Source: Mycolicibacterium phlei
Lineage (GTDB): Bacteria > Actinomycetota > Actinomycetes > Mycobacteriales > Mycobacteriaceae
Direction of reading: 5' to 3'
Length of the DNA stretch: 64,000 bases
NCBI RefSeq assembly: GCF_001583415.1
Contig: NZ_CP014475.1
Coordinates: 186,001-250,000, forward strand
Positions 46,051-54,091 of the stretch are shown here, in pieces (the stretch's first letter is position 1; the number at the start of each line of letters is the position of its first letter). The notes under the pieces are model-generated. The model saw only the letters and a program-made list of their open reading frames with translations, made no database searches and was not told the origin of the DNA. A program made the position numbers and the translations under genes.

Positions 46051-46940
46051 TGTGCAGGCCTCCCGAACCTCTCCTTACGGCCCATGCGCCGCAATCGAAT
46101 CCACTCCATCAGCCCCGCGGGGTCCCGCCGCGAGATCAGGAAGAACCAGCCGAACCGGGCCCACTCCTGGAACTGCAGCCGGCGCAGGCCGGGCTGTGCC
46201 AGCAGGTAGCCGCGGTTGCGGTAGGTGAAGAAGCGCTTCCGCTCGTCGTCGGGGTACTGCGTGTGCATCCGCCCGCCGAGGATCGGTTTGAACTCGTCGC
46301 CGCCCTGCGGGTGCAGGTACACCGCGTCCAGGCAGGTGCCGAACGGCAGGCCCGAGCGCACCAGACGGCGGTGCAGCTCGGTCTCGTCGCCGCGCACGAA
46401 CAGCCGTAGATCCGGAACGCCGACGGCGTCCAGCGTCGACGCGGCGAACAGCGCGCCGTTGAACAGCGACGCGATCCCCGGCAACAGATCCTGACCTGCG
46501 TCCGTGCGGAGCTCGGATACCTTTCTGCGCCAGGCGATCCCGCGACGCAGCGGGAAGGCCAACCGGTCCGGGTCGGTCATGTCGCAGACCATCGGCGATA
46601 CCTCGGCCAGCCCGTGCCGTGTCGCGCAGGACAGCAGGGTGGCGAGCACCTCGGAGTCGGCGGGCCTGCCGTCGTCGTCGGCCAGCCACACCCAGTCCGC
46701 GCCCAGCGCCAGCGCGTGCAGCATGCCGAGGGCGAAACCGCCTGCGCCGCCGAGGTTGCGGCGCGATCCCAGGTATGTGGTGGGAATCGGCTGGCCGGCC
46801 ACCAGCTCGGCGACCCGCGGATCGTTGTCGTTGTCGACGACCACCAGGTGGTCCGGCGGGCGGCTCTGCGCCGACACCGCGTCCAGCGACTTGGCCAGCT
46901 CGTCGCGGCGCCGGTGGGTGACCACCACCGCGCAGATCAT
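46047..46940 (-). CDS. glfT1: Galactofuranosyltransferase GlfT1
   Basis: GlfT1 adds the first two galactofuranose residues to the decaprenyl-linked rhamnosyl-GlcNAc primer. The 297-residue GT2-type protein has the nucleotide-sugar fold beginning VVVTHRRRDELAKSL and the metal-binding DDD (Asp88-Asp90) in WLADDDG. The segment IRLRRMGRKERFG closes the C-terminus. ATG 46940 has a good GGGAG box seven bases upstream. A GTG at 46982 makes a GTGA overlap with wzt and would add 14 residues, so it is a serious alternative. Confidence 0.93.
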   Translation of the reverse strand: MICAVVVTHRRRDELAKSLDAVSAQSRPPDHLVVVDNDNDPRVAELVAGQPIPTTYLGSRRNLGGAGGFALGMLHALALGADWVWLADDDGRPADSEVLATLLSCATRHGLAEVSPMVCDMTDPDRLAFPLRRGIAWRRKVSELRTDAGQDLLPGIASLFNGALFAASTLDAVGVPDLRLFVRGDETELHRRLVRSGLPFGTCLDAVYLHPQGGDEFKPILGGRMHTQYPDDERKRFFTYRNRGYLLAQPGLRRLQFQEWARFGWFFLISRRDPAGLMEWIRLRRMGRKERFGRPAQ

Positions 46941-46978
46941 CTGCTGCTCCCGCGAACCCGCCCGGTCCGCCGTCCCGC

Positions 46979-47770
46979 TCACGCGGACCGCGTCTCTTCG
47001 AGCACTTCCCGGACGTGGCGGGCGGCGTCCTCGCCCTCGTAGGCGCGGACGACGTCCTCGATGCCGCCGGACATCCGGACGGTGCCGTGGTCGATCCACA
47101 TCGCGGTGTTGCACAGCCGGGCCAGGAACTCGTTGGAGTGACTGGCGAACACCAGGATTCCGGACCGCTTCACCAGGTCCTGCAGCCGGCCCTGCGCCTT
47201 CTTGAGGAACTCGGCGTCCACCGCGCCGATGCCCTCGTCGAGCAGCAGGATCTCCGGGTCGATGCTGGTGACCACCCCCATCGCCAGGCGCACCCGCATA
47301 CCCGTGGAGTAGGTCCGCAGCGGCATCTTCAGGTAGTCGCCGAGCTCGGTGAACTCGGCGATCTCGTCGACCTTGGCCAGCATCTGCCTGCGGGTCTGCC
47401 CGAGGAACAGCCCGCGGATGATGATGTTCTCGAAGCCGGAGATCTCGGGGTCCATGCCGACGCCCAGGTCGAACACCGGCGCGACCCGGCCGGTCACCTT
47501 GGCGACACCGCGGGTGGGCTCGTAGATACCCGAAAGCAGCCGCAGCAGAGTGGATTTGCCGGCCCCGTTGTGGCCGACCAGCCCGACGCGGTCGCCGAGT
47601 TCCAGCGACATCGTGATGTCGCGCAGTGCCTCGATAACCACGACGTTGGAGGCGTTGCGGCCGATCGCGCCGCCGGCTTTACCCAAGAACGCCTTTTTCA
47701 GGGAGCGCGACTTGGCGTCGAAGATCGGGAACTCCACCCACGCGTTGCGCGTCTCGATACGCGGCGTCAC
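46979..47770 (-). CDS. wzt: ABC transporter ATPase Wzt (RfbE, Rv3781-like), galactan exporter
   Basis: The 263-residue ATPase shows Walker A GHNGAGKST (residues 66-74), the signature YSTGMRVRLAMG (about 154-165) and Walker B ILLLDEG (Asp178, Glu179). It energises Wzm to export galactan. It lacks the long C-terminal sugar-binding extension of some O-antigen Wzt proteins. The start is GTG 47770 behind GAGGAG, 19 bases after bpa. The order bpa-wzt-glfT1-wzm forms a minus-strand operon with overlapping ends. Confidence 0.93.
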   Translation of the reverse strand: MTPRIETRNAWVEFPIFDAKSRSLKKAFLGKAGGAIGRNASNVVVIEALRDITMSLELGDRVGLVGHNGAGKSTLLRLLSGIYEPTRGVAKVTGRVAPVFDLGVGMDPEISGFENIIIRGLFLGQTRRQMLAKVDEIAEFTELGDYLKMPLRTYSTGMRVRLAMGVVTSIDPEILLLDEGIGAVDAEFLKKAQGRLQDLVKRSGILVFASHSNEFLARLCNTAMWIDHGTVRMSGGIEDVVRAYEGEDAARHVREVLEETRSA

Positions 47771-47789
47771 CTAGCGGTCTCCTCGTGAC

Positions 47790-48287
47790 TTACAGGTACT
47801 GCCCGGTGCCGTGCTGGGCACCGCCGCGCACCGCGACCCCGGGCGGCAGAGCCTGTCCGCGCATCTGCTCGAGCTGTTGGCGGGCGGCCATCTGCTGGGC
47901 GAACAGCGCGGTCTGGATGCCGTGGAACAGCCCCTCCAGCCAACCCACCAGCTGTGCCTGGGCGATCCGTAGCTCGGCGTCGGACGGCACGTCCTCCTCG
48001 GTGAACGGCAGGGTGATCCGCTCGAGCTCCTCGCGCAGCTCCGGGGCCAGGCCCTCCTCGAGCTCGGTGATGCTGGTGCGGTGGATCTCGCGCAGCCGGG
48101 TCCGGCTGGCGTCATCGAGGGGAGCCGCCCGCACCTCCTCGAGCAGCTGCTTGATCATGGTGCCGATCCGCATCACCTTGGCGGGCTGCTCGACCAGGTC
48201 GGTCAGCGACCGGCTCTCGTTCTCGTCGTCCCGCTCGCCGCCGCCGTCGCTGCGGCTGATGATCTCGATGTTGTCGTCGTCGGTCAT
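47790..48287 (-). CDS. bpa: Bacterial proteasome activator Bpa (Rv3780)
   Basis: Bpa forms a dodecameric ring that opens the 20S proteasome gate and feeds partly unfolded proteins, independent of ATP and pupylation. The 165-residue protein is mostly helical (LTDLVEQPAKVMRIGTMIKQ onward) and ends in GQYL, the C-terminal motif that docks into the proteasome alpha ring. ATG 48287 opens the acidic segment MTDDDNIEII. An in-frame ATG at 48335 would extend the N-terminus by 16 residues into a tandem-repeat region. Confidence 0.94.
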   Translation of the reverse strand: MTDDDNIEIISRSDGGGERDDENESRSLTDLVEQPAKVMRIGTMIKQLLEEVRAAPLDDASRTRLREIHRTSITELEEGLAPELREELERITLPFTEEDVPSDAELRIAQAQLVGWLEGLFHGIQTALFAQQMAARQQLEQMRGQALPPGVAVRGGAQHGTGQYL

Positions 48288-48310
48288 ATGCTCGGTGTTC
48301 CCTCTGTGTT

Positions 48311-48363
48311 CAATCAAACCCCGCCGTCCAATCAAACCCCGCCGTTCAATTCACCCCGCCGTG
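48311..48363 (+). repeat. Short tandem repeat, about three 18-bp units
   Basis: Two identical units of CAATCAAACCCCGCCGT (48311 and 48329) are followed by a third, diverged unit (from 48347), immediately upstream of the bpa start. The function is unknown; it lies where the bpa 5' untranslated region or promoter would be. Confidence 0.8.
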
Positions 48364-48378
48364 CTCTGCGGTGGGCGT

Positions 48379-48410
48379 CGTCTAGCGACACTAGTCGGTG
48401 TCGCTAGACG
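48379..48410 (+). promoter_or_regulatory. 13-bp perfect inverted repeat in the bpa/desulfurase-like intergenic region
   Basis: CGTCTAGCGACAC (48379-48391) and its exact reverse complement (48398-48410) are separated by 6 bases. No T-run follows on either strand. In a divergent 338-bp intergenic region this is more likely an operator or a structured leader than a terminator. Confidence 0.7.
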
Positions 48411-48452
48411 GACCGGCGAATGACCGGTCGGGTCACGATACGGCCGTACCAG

Positions 48453-48484
48453 CGTCGTTGCCGGCGTGTACGCCAGCAACGACG
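48453..48484 (+). promoter_or_regulatory. Second long imperfect inverted repeat in the same intergenic region
   Basis: Outer arms CGTCGTTGC (48453-48461) and GCAACGACG (48476-48484) plus inner arms GGCGT/ACGCC form a 14-bp stem with one mismatch and a 2-base loop. It lies 42 bp from the first palindrome. No T-run is adjacent. The function is inferred only from position. Confidence 0.65.
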
Positions 48485-48625
48485 GGGCGATTGGCACTCC
48501 GAACCCGAAGCCCACTGGACTAGTATGGCTGCCCAGCGGACCCAGCCAGGCATGGCGGGTCGGGCCGGGAATCGGCCAGAATCGAAGCGGTTTGTGCTTT
48601 TCCGGATGCTCGAAGGTGGGCTGAC

Positions 48626-49822
48626 ATGGCGTACGACGTCGCCCGGGTGCGGGGCTTGCACCCGGCCCTGGGCGACGGCTGGGTGCGCTTTGACGCCCAG
48701 CACGGCATGCTGCTGCCCGACACCGTCGGCCGGGCGGTGTCGACGGCGTTCCGCGGTTCCATGCCCACCCCCGTCGGCCCGCACCCGTCGGCGCGGCGCA
48801 GCGCCGCGGTGCTGGAGGCCGCGCGGCTGGCGGTGGCCGACCTGGTCAACGCCGACCCGCGCGGGGTGGTGCTCGGCGCCGACCGCACGATCCTGCTGAC
48901 GTCGCTGGCCGACGCGTCGTCGTCGCGGGTCGGGCTGGGTTACGAGGTGGTCGTCACCCGGCTCGACGACGAGGCCAACATCGCGCCGTGGCTGCGCGCG
49001 GCCAACCGCTACGGCGCCAAGGTGAAGTGGGCCGAGGTCGACATCGAGACCGGCGAGCTGCCGAGCTGGCAGTGGGAGAGCCTGGTCACCCCGTCGACCC
49101 GGCTGGTCGCGATCGCGTCGGCGTCCTCGACGCTGGGCACGGTGACCGACCTGCGCGCGGTGACCAAGCTCGCGCACGACCAGGGCGCGCTGGTGGTCGT
49201 CGACCATTCGGCGGCCGCGCCGTACCGGCTGCTCGACATCGAGGAGTCCGAGGCCGACATCGTGGCGATCAACGCGCTGGCCTGGGGTGGCCCGCCGATC
49301 GGCGCGCTGGTCTTCCGGGACCCGGCGCTGCTGAACACGCTCGGGTCGGTGTCGCTGGACCCGCACGCCACCGGCCCGGCGCGGCTGGAGGCCGGTGCGC
49401 ACCAGTTCGGCCTGCTCGCCGGCGTGGTGGCCAGCATCGAGTACCTGGCCACGCTGGACGAGACGGCGCGCGGCACCCGCCGCGAACGGCTCGCCGTGTC
49501 AATGGAATCGGCGAACCTGTACATGAACAGGCTGTTCGACTACCTGCTGATGTCGCTGCGGTCGCTGTCGGCGGTGACGGTGATCGGCAGCCCCGAGGTG
49601 CGGATCCCGGCGCTGAGCTTCGTGGTCAACGACGTGCCCGCCGACCGGGTGGTGCAGCGGCTGGCCGACAACGGGATCCTGGCGATCGGCAACGCCCAGT
49701 CGCGGGTGCTCGACGTGATCGGCGTCAACGACATCGGCGGGGCGGTGACCATCGGGTTGGCGCACTACACCACCGCCGCGGAGGTCGACCAGCTGGTCCG
49801 CGTGCTGGCCTCGCTGGGCTGA
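48626..49822 (+). CDS. Cysteine desulfurase/aminotransferase class V-like protein lacking the PLP lysine (Rv3778c-like)
   Basis: The 398-residue protein follows the class V aminotransferase (NifS/SufS-like) fold, with the [10 protein letters not shown] segment where the cofactor-binding aspartate-x-histidine lies. The expected Schiff-base lysine region (normally S-x-H-K before GGP-x-G) reads [11 protein letters not shown], with no lysine. It is therefore unlikely to be a normal desulfurase and may be a non-catalytic or altered member. ATG 48626 follows GAAGGTGG. It is divergent from bpa and convergent with the quinone oxidoreductase gene. Confidence 0.85.
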   Translation: MAYDVARVRGLHPALGDGWVRFDAQHGMLLPDTVGRAVSTAFRGSMPTPVGPHPSARRSAAVLEAARLAVADLVNADPRGVVLGADRTILLTSLADASSSRVGLGYEVVVTRLDDEANIAPWLRAANRYGAKVKWAEVDIETGELPSWQWESLVTPSTRLVAIASASSTLGTVTDLRAVTKLAHDQGALVVVDHSAAAPYRLLDIEESEADIVAINALAWGGPPIGALVFRDPALLNTLGSVSLDPHATGPARLEAGAHQFGLLAGVVASIEYLATLDETARGTRRERLAVSMESANLYMNRLFDYLLMSLRSLSAVTVIGSPEVRIPALSFVVNDVPADRVVQRLADNGILAIGNAQSRVLDVIGVNDIGGAVTIGLAHYTTAAEVDQLVRVLASLG

Positions 49823-49849
49823 CCGGCGACCCTTTACCTGTCAGGCGAT

Positions 49850-50824
49850 CTATCCCGAGACGCGCAGCAGAACCTTGCCGGACACCTCGCCGGACTGCAG
49901 CAGCTCGTGCGCGGCTACGGCCTCCTGCACCGGGTACTCCGCGCCGATGATCGGGCGCACCTGACCGCTCTCGACCATCGGCCAGACGTGCTCGCGCACG
50001 GCGTCGACGATCTCACTCTTGCCGCCCCGGCCGCTCACCGGGCGCGAGCGCAGCGCGGTGGCGATGACCCCGCCGCGCTTGTTGAGCAGTTTGCCGATGT
50101 TCAGCTCGGCCTTGACGCCGCCCTGCATCCCGATGATCACCAGCCGGCCGTCGGGGGCGAGCGCGTCGACGTTGCGGTCCAGGTACTTGGCCCCGATGAT
50201 GTCGAGGATCACGTCGGCGCCGCCCTCCGCCCGGACGCGTTCGACGAAGTCGTCCTCGCGGTAGTTGATGAGGATCTCGGCGCCCAACTCGGCGCACAGG
50301 TCGAGCTTCTGCCGCGTGCCGGCGGTGACGGCGACGCGGGCGCCCAGCGCGCGGGCCACCTGGATGGCGTGGGTGCCGATGCCGCTGCCGCCGCCGTGCA
50401 CCAGGAGCAGCCGGTCGGCGGTCAGCCCCGCTGTCATCACGACGTTGGACCACACGGTGCAGGCGACCTCCGGCAGGGCGGCCGCCTCGTGCAGGCTCAC
50501 CGAGGCGGGCACCGGAAGCACCTGGGCGGCGGGGACGGCCACGTACTCGGCGTAGCCGCCGCCTGCGAGCAAAGCGCACACCTGTTGCCCGACGGTCCAG
50601 CCCGGTACCTCGTCGCCGACCGCGGCGATGGTCCCGGAGACCTCGAGCCCGAGGATCTCGCTGGCGCCCGGCGGCGGCGGGTACTTGCCCGCCGCCTGCA
50701 GCAGGTCCGCCCGGTTCACCCCCGCGGTGGCCACCTCGATCAGAACCTCGCCAGCGCCGGGACTGGGGTCGGGAACCTGCTGCCAGGTAAGCCCACCCTC
50801 ACTGCTGGCCACAATCGCTTGCAT
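49850..50824 (-). CDS. NAD(P)H:quinone oxidoreductase, MDR family (Rv3777-like)
   Basis: The 324-residue zinc-independent medium-chain dehydrogenase has an N-terminal GroES-like half (GVNRADLLQAAGKYPPPPG, typical of quinone reductase/PIG3-type enzymes). A Rossmann half with HGGGSGIGTHAIQVARALGA near residues 144-163 follows. It reduces quinones or enals with NADPH in the cytosol. ATG 50824 faces the MarR gene across 78 bp, so the MarR protein may control it. Confidence 0.92.
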   Translation of the reverse strand: MQAIVASSEGGLTWQQVPDPSPGAGEVLIEVATAGVNRADLLQAAGKYPPPPGASEILGLEVSGTIAAVGDEVPGWTVGQQVCALLAGGGYAEYVAVPAAQVLPVPASVSLHEAAALPEVACTVWSNVVMTAGLTADRLLLVHGGGSGIGTHAIQVARALGARVAVTAGTRQKLDLCAELGAEILINYREDDFVERVRAEGGADVILDIIGAKYLDRNVDALAPDGRLVIIGMQGGVKAELNIGKLLNKRGGVIATALRSRPVSGRGGKSEIVDAVREHVWPMVESGQVRPIIGAEYPVQEAVAAHELLQSGEVSGKVLLRVSG

Positions 50825-50890
50825 TCAAATAACGCTACTACCCTGCGAAAAGAGCGCGACCAATCCCCTGTCAGCAATGGAATCGACGTT

Positions 50891-50896
50891 TACTAT
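50891..50896 (+). promoter_or_regulatory. Candidate -10 box (TACTAT) for a leaderless marR transcript
   Basis: TACTAT ends six bases before ATG 50903, the spacing expected when transcription starts at the initiation codon. No ribosome-binding site is evident. Pattern-based. Confidence 0.4.
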
Positions 50897-50902
50897 GACG
50901 CC

Positions 50903-51415
50903 ATGGAGGGGACAATCGCGGGGCGTACCGCAAGTAACATGCCGGGGCTGGACATCGCTGAGGAGAGGTCCTGGCAAAATTTCCTGGACTCAGCCCTGCG
51001 GATGTATGCGACCCTGAACCGGTCGCTTGTGGACGCGCATCATCTGACACTCAACGACGTTCGGCTGCTCGACATCCTGGACAAATCGGCTACCGGCTCG
51101 GCGCGTATGGGGGATCTCGCCGAAGCCCTGATGTCGCTGCCCAGCAGGGTGACCCGGCAAATCCGGCGTCTGGAACTGCAGGGGCTGGTGCGTCGCGGCG
51201 CCAGCCCGGACGACGGGCGCGGGGTGCTGGCCATCATCACCGATGAGGGTCGCGCCCTGGTGCGCGAGGCCATGGTCACCTACGGCGAGGGCGTGCGTGC
51301 GCACTACCTCGGCCGGCTGACCCGCCCGCAGGTGGCGGCGATGGGTGAGAACTGCCGCCGGATCAGCGCCGGGCTCAAGAACGGCGCCAACAACGCCAAG
51401 CTCGGCCGCGTCTGA
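50903..51415 (+). CDS. MarR-family transcriptional regulator
   Basis: The 170-residue protein has a winged helix: helix-turn-helix GDLAEALMSLPSRVTRQIRRLE at about 70-91, then the wing RGASPDDGRGVLAIIT with the Asp-x-Arg pattern of MarR proteins. It probably represses itself and the divergent quinone oxidoreductase and responds to a phenolic or oxidative ligand; this is inferred from family and layout. The frame is open far upstream, but the sequence before 50903 is antisense to the oxidoreductase. Confidence 0.88.
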   Translation: MEGTIAGRTASNMPGLDIAEERSWQNFLDSALRMYATLNRSLVDAHHLTLNDVRLLDILDKSATGSARMGDLAEALMSLPSRVTRQIRRLELQGLVRRGASPDDGRGVLAIITDEGRALVREAMVTYGEGVRAHYLGRLTRPQVAAMGENCRRISAGLKNGANNAKLGRV

Positions 51416-51447
51416 CGCGGCCGCCGCCGCCCCGTACTCTTATCGGC

Positions 51448-51534
51448 GGTGGCGTGGCAGAGCGGCCTAATGCACTCGCCTTGAAAGCGAGAGACGGCTA
51501 ACACCGTCCGGGGGTTCAAATCCCTCCGCCACCG
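51448..51534 (+). tRNA. tRNA-Ser (anticodon UGA)
   Basis: The 87-nt sequence folds as a type II tRNA. The acceptor GGTGGCG pairs with CGCCACC. The anticodon loop CTTGAAA carries TGA at 51482-51484, followed by a long variable arm and the T loop TTCAAAT. CCA is not encoded. The accessory island begins right after it, and its 3' end is the likely integration site. Confidence 0.95.
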
Positions 51535-51688
51535 CAGGTCAGGAGGGGTTTCGGCGTCAAGCCAGGCGCCAGTCACCTCCGAAAATTGACACTTTTTGAC
51601 ACAACCGCCGGGGAATGAGTCCGGCGCTGTATCGGCGTGTCGTCCCGCGCAACTGGTCCTTTTCGGATCACGCGATGGGATTTCACAC
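51535..51688 (+). other. Left-end/attachment region between tRNA-Ser and integrase
   Basis: No gene is seen here. It contains two TTGACA hexamers ten bases apart (51586 and 51596), which could be -35 elements or part of an arm-type binding site for the integrase. The expected core site (attL) would span the tRNA 3' end. I do not find a second copy of that tRNA end at the right side of the island. Confidence 0.45.
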
Positions 51689-52876
51689 ATGGCACGACTC
51701 CCCAGCTACATCACCCGCTGCGAAGGCAAGCGCGGCCCGACCTACGAGGCGCGCGTCAGCTACGTAGCGCCCGACGGCACCCGCGTGCAACCGAAGCGCA
51801 GGTTCAAGACCGTCGACGAGGCGAAGGACTGGCACTCCTCTACGACCGCCGACCTTGCGGCCGGCACGCACACCCCGCCGTCGGACCTCACGGTGCGCGA
51901 GGCAGTCGAGGCGTGGCTCGCCGCGAAGGCCGCACGGGTGAAGCCGACAACCGCCGACGCGTACACCGCCGCGCTGGCCCCGGTGGTGGACCGCTACGGC
52001 GACACCAAGGTGCAGGCGATCACCAAGCACGATGTCGAGGCGTTGATCACCGAGCTGCGCACCGGGACGATTGACCGCGGCGTCTGGAAGCGCACCAGCA
52101 TCAACCCCATGCTCGCCCGGTGGAAGAAGGTCTGGGCAGACCTCCACGCGCAAGGCATCCTCGCCCGCAACGTCGTGGCGCTCGTGGAGCCGCTCCGGAA
52201 ACCGTCTGGCGAACTCGACTTGAAGATCGACGACTCGCTCAGCGAGGACGAGGTCGACCAGCTCTGCGCGGCGCACGGCGAGGGTTCCGACGAGTATGCA
52301 CGCAGACGCGAACTCTTCGTGCATCTGGCGCTGCTTGGACTCCGCCGCGCGGAGCTCGCCGGGTTGCGCTGGAGCGCCGTCGATCTCACCGCCGAGATGC
52401 CCACGATCACCGTGCAGGCGACCCGGGTATCGACTGGGTCCGGCATCATCACGCAGGATGACGCGAAGACGATCAGCTCCCGGCGGACGCTCCCGATCCC
52501 GCCGCACCTGTTGCCGATCCTGCGTCGCGTACGGCACGAGCAGGTGCACGCGAAGGTGCGGCTCGGGGTGCGGTGGGAAGGCAGTGAGGACTGGCATCTG
52601 TTCTGCCACGACTTCGGCAAGGCGCTCTCGCCGCGCACGTTGAACGCGTGGTGGACGAAGTCGTTGAGCGATGCCGGACTCGACCACCGACGCCTCCACG
52701 CCAGCCGCCACACCGCAGCTTCGCTGCTCGCGCTGCGTGGGTGCCCCGTGCAGATCATCGCGGCGTGGTTGGGCCACGCCGACGGAGGCGTGCTGGCGAT
52801 GCGCGTCTACGTTCACACGCCGGGGGAGGCGCTCGGCGGTGCGGCCGCGTTGCTGAGTAAGGGGAACGGAGGGTGA
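51689..52876 (+). CDS. Phage-type tyrosine recombinase/integrase
   Basis: The 395-residue site-specific recombinase has an N-terminal arm-binding part, a SAM-like core-binding domain (about 75-165) and a catalytic domain. The catalytic residues are Arg219 (GLRRAEL), His337 and Arg340 (HASRH), His363 (LGHAD) and nucleophile Tyr374. All are present, so it appears functional. It starts 154 bases after tRNA-Ser, the standard arrangement for an element integrated into that gene. ATG 51689 was chosen at the first conserved block MARLPSYI. Confidence 0.93.
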   Translation: MARLPSYITRCEGKRGPTYEARVSYVAPDGTRVQPKRRFKTVDEAKDWHSSTTADLAAGTHTPPSDLTVREAVEAWLAAKAARVKPTTADAYTAALAPVVDRYGDTKVQAITKHDVEALITELRTGTIDRGVWKRTSINPMLARWKKVWADLHAQGILARNVVALVEPLRKPSGELDLKIDDSLSEDEVDQLCAAHGEGSDEYARRRELFVHLALLGLRRAELAGLRWSAVDLTAEMPTITVQATRVSTGSGIITQDDAKTISSRRTLPIPPHLLPILRRVRHEQVHAKVRLGVRWEGSEDWHLFCHDFGKALSPRTLNAWWTKSLSDAGLDHRRLHASRHTAASLLALRGCPVQIIAAWLGHADGGVLAMRVYVHTPGEALGGAAALLSKGNGG

Positions 52877-52946
52877 CCGGCTGAGCGCCTCCCCCGGTGT
52901 AGCTCAAGATGTTTCGGCGGTGATCGTCTCCGCGACTCGAACACGA

Positions 52947-52981
52947 AACAGCCCCGCTCTCCAAGGAGAAGCGGGGCTGTT
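52947..52981. terminator. Hairpin between convergent integrase and membrane-protein genes, possible bidirectional terminator
   Basis: A perfect 12-bp stem (AACAGCCCCGCT with AGCGGGGCTGTT) has an 11-base loop that can itself pair CTCC with GGAG. It lies between the ends of two convergent genes. Only a weak T-rich tail (TTTCGTGTT) follows on the minus strand, and none on the plus strand. Confidence 0.55.
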
Positions 52982-52991
52982 CGGGTCCTGG

Positions 52992-53321
52992 TCAACGGCC
53001 GGTACGAGTGGCCGTGCCGGCAGCCGGAGTCGGCCGGCACTCCGCGGCGTTGCGATCCACGTCGGCGGCGTCGACGCGGTGCAGCCGACCATCACGACTC
53101 CCCGGGGCGAGCGCCCACACGGTGTCGTCGAAACCGGTGACGATCCGTGCGCAGTACCCGCCGACGCGTGCGGTGCCGATCTCAGCTGGCGGCCCGGCGA
53201 CGTTGCCGCGCGGCGGGCTCAGCCAGAGCGCCCCGCCGGCTGCGACTGCGACGAGCACGGTGGCCAACATGGTGACGGGGCTGCGGATCCAGTCGCGCAG
53301 GGCGGCGGTGACGGCGCTCAT
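52992..53321 (-). CDS. Small membrane-anchored protein of the island, unknown function
   Basis: The 109-residue protein has one transmembrane helix (about residues 15-33) after the short cytoplasmic N-terminus MSAVTAALRDWIRSP. Its extracytoplasmic part contains two cysteines (YCARIV and AAECRP) that could form a disulfide. The ATG overlaps the stop of the upstream minus-strand gene by 4 bases, so the two are co-translated. I do not recognise the family. A conjugation or surface role is possible but unsupported. Confidence 0.6.
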   Translation of the reverse strand: MSAVTAALRDWIRSPVTMLATVLVAVAAGGALWLSPPRGNVAGPPAEIGTARVGGYCARIVTGFDDTVWALAPGSRDGRLHRVDAADVDRNAAECRPTPAAGTATRTGR

Positions 53322-53791
53322 CGGGCACCTCCCGGCCGCACGCGATCGCCGCATGCGTACTGATCGCGATCCCGTGCCAGTGCCACGCCCTCGGTCGGGG
53401 CGGCACCGGAGCGGTTCATCACCCACACCTCACCGGACGGGAGCAGCAGCCCGGTGTGGCAGGCGGCGACACCGCCGCTCGGCGCGGCGAACATGAACGG
53501 CATTCCGTTGCGCATCGCGGCCTGTGCCGTGCCGCGCCACACCTCGGTGGAGAGCCACACCAGGTCAGGCACCGCGGGGCCATCCGCGCTCGGCGGGATC
53601 TCCATGCCGGCGCTGTTCGGCTTCACGACGCCGTTGCCGACGCACGGCATCAACTTGCCGGCGCGGTTCATCACCGCGCCCACGGTCGGGGCGGGAGCGG
53701 CGGACACGAACCAGGGCCGCGCGTCTCCGGGGACCTTCTGACGGCGAGCGAAAACGCCGGCGGACACCTCATCGAGCGCCACGTCGGCCAA
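53318..53791 (-). CDS. Hypothetical island protein, probably 5'-truncated
   Basis: The open frame gives 157 residues, but about the first 18-20 (53738-53791) are antisense to the toxin domain on the other strand. The true homology probably begins around VPGDARPWFVSAA, and the original N-terminus is missing. The rest has a glycine-rich, cysteine-bearing pattern (MPCVGNGVV, GVAACHTGLLLPSGEVWVM) that I do not recognise. It is coupled to the small membrane protein. An internal ATG (VMNRAGKLMP) is another possible start. Confidence 0.5.
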   Translation of the reverse strand: MADVALDEVSAGVFARRQKVPGDARPWFVSAAPAPTVGAVMNRAGKLMPCVGNGVVKPNSAGMEIPPSADGPAVPDLVWLSTEVWRGTAQAAMRNGMPFMFAAPSGGVAACHTGLLLPSGEVWVMNRSGAAPTEGVALARDRDQYACGDRVRPGGAR

Positions 53792-54091
53792 ACTTTCGAC
53801 GACCTCTCCGCGCGCCTGGACACAACGCGACTTCAGACGGTTTCAACGTTCACAACAGCTGACGAAGCGGCCTCCGCTGTCAGCACCGCACTCCAACACA
53901 ATCAGCAACTCCTCAACGATTGGGTCGCAAACGGAGCGCCACGCAAACTCGAGCTCGATGCGCCCTTCACCGGCGGGACAGTACTGGAACGTGGCGCCGC
54001 TGAAGCGGTAACGGGTACCAGCGTTAAAGTGGTGCTCAAAGGTGACGGAAACGGTGGATGGTACGTGTTGACAGGATTCCCCAAGCCATGA
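53738..54091 (+). CDS. RNase A-like CdiA-CT toxin domain, 5'-truncated orphan
   Basis: In this frame the product reads GGHLIERHVG, then STFTTADEAASAVSTAL, a NDWVANG turn, and ends GNGGWYVLTGFPKP. This is the pattern of the bacterial CdiA C-terminal RNase A-like toxin domain: a conserved His in the first block, with Thr and Tyr in the last. Such domains cleave RNA in competitors. There is no ATG/GTG at the domain start, and the frame upstream of about 53735 is antisense of another gene, so the delivery part is missing. The DNA is visibly less GC-rich than its neighbours. The stop overlaps the next gene's ATG (ATGA). Confidence 0.72.
   Translation: MTASENAGGHLIERHVGQTFDDLSARLDTTRLQTVSTFTTADEAASAVSTALQHNQQLLNDWVANGAPRKLELDAPFTGGTVLERGAAEAVTGTSVKVVLKGDGNGGWYVLTGFPKP

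Noticed and set aside
52880-52946. A tRNA-like fragment suggested by GACTCGAACACG near the integrase end
   Set aside because: It resembles a T-loop only over a few bases and no acceptor or anticodon stems can be formed.
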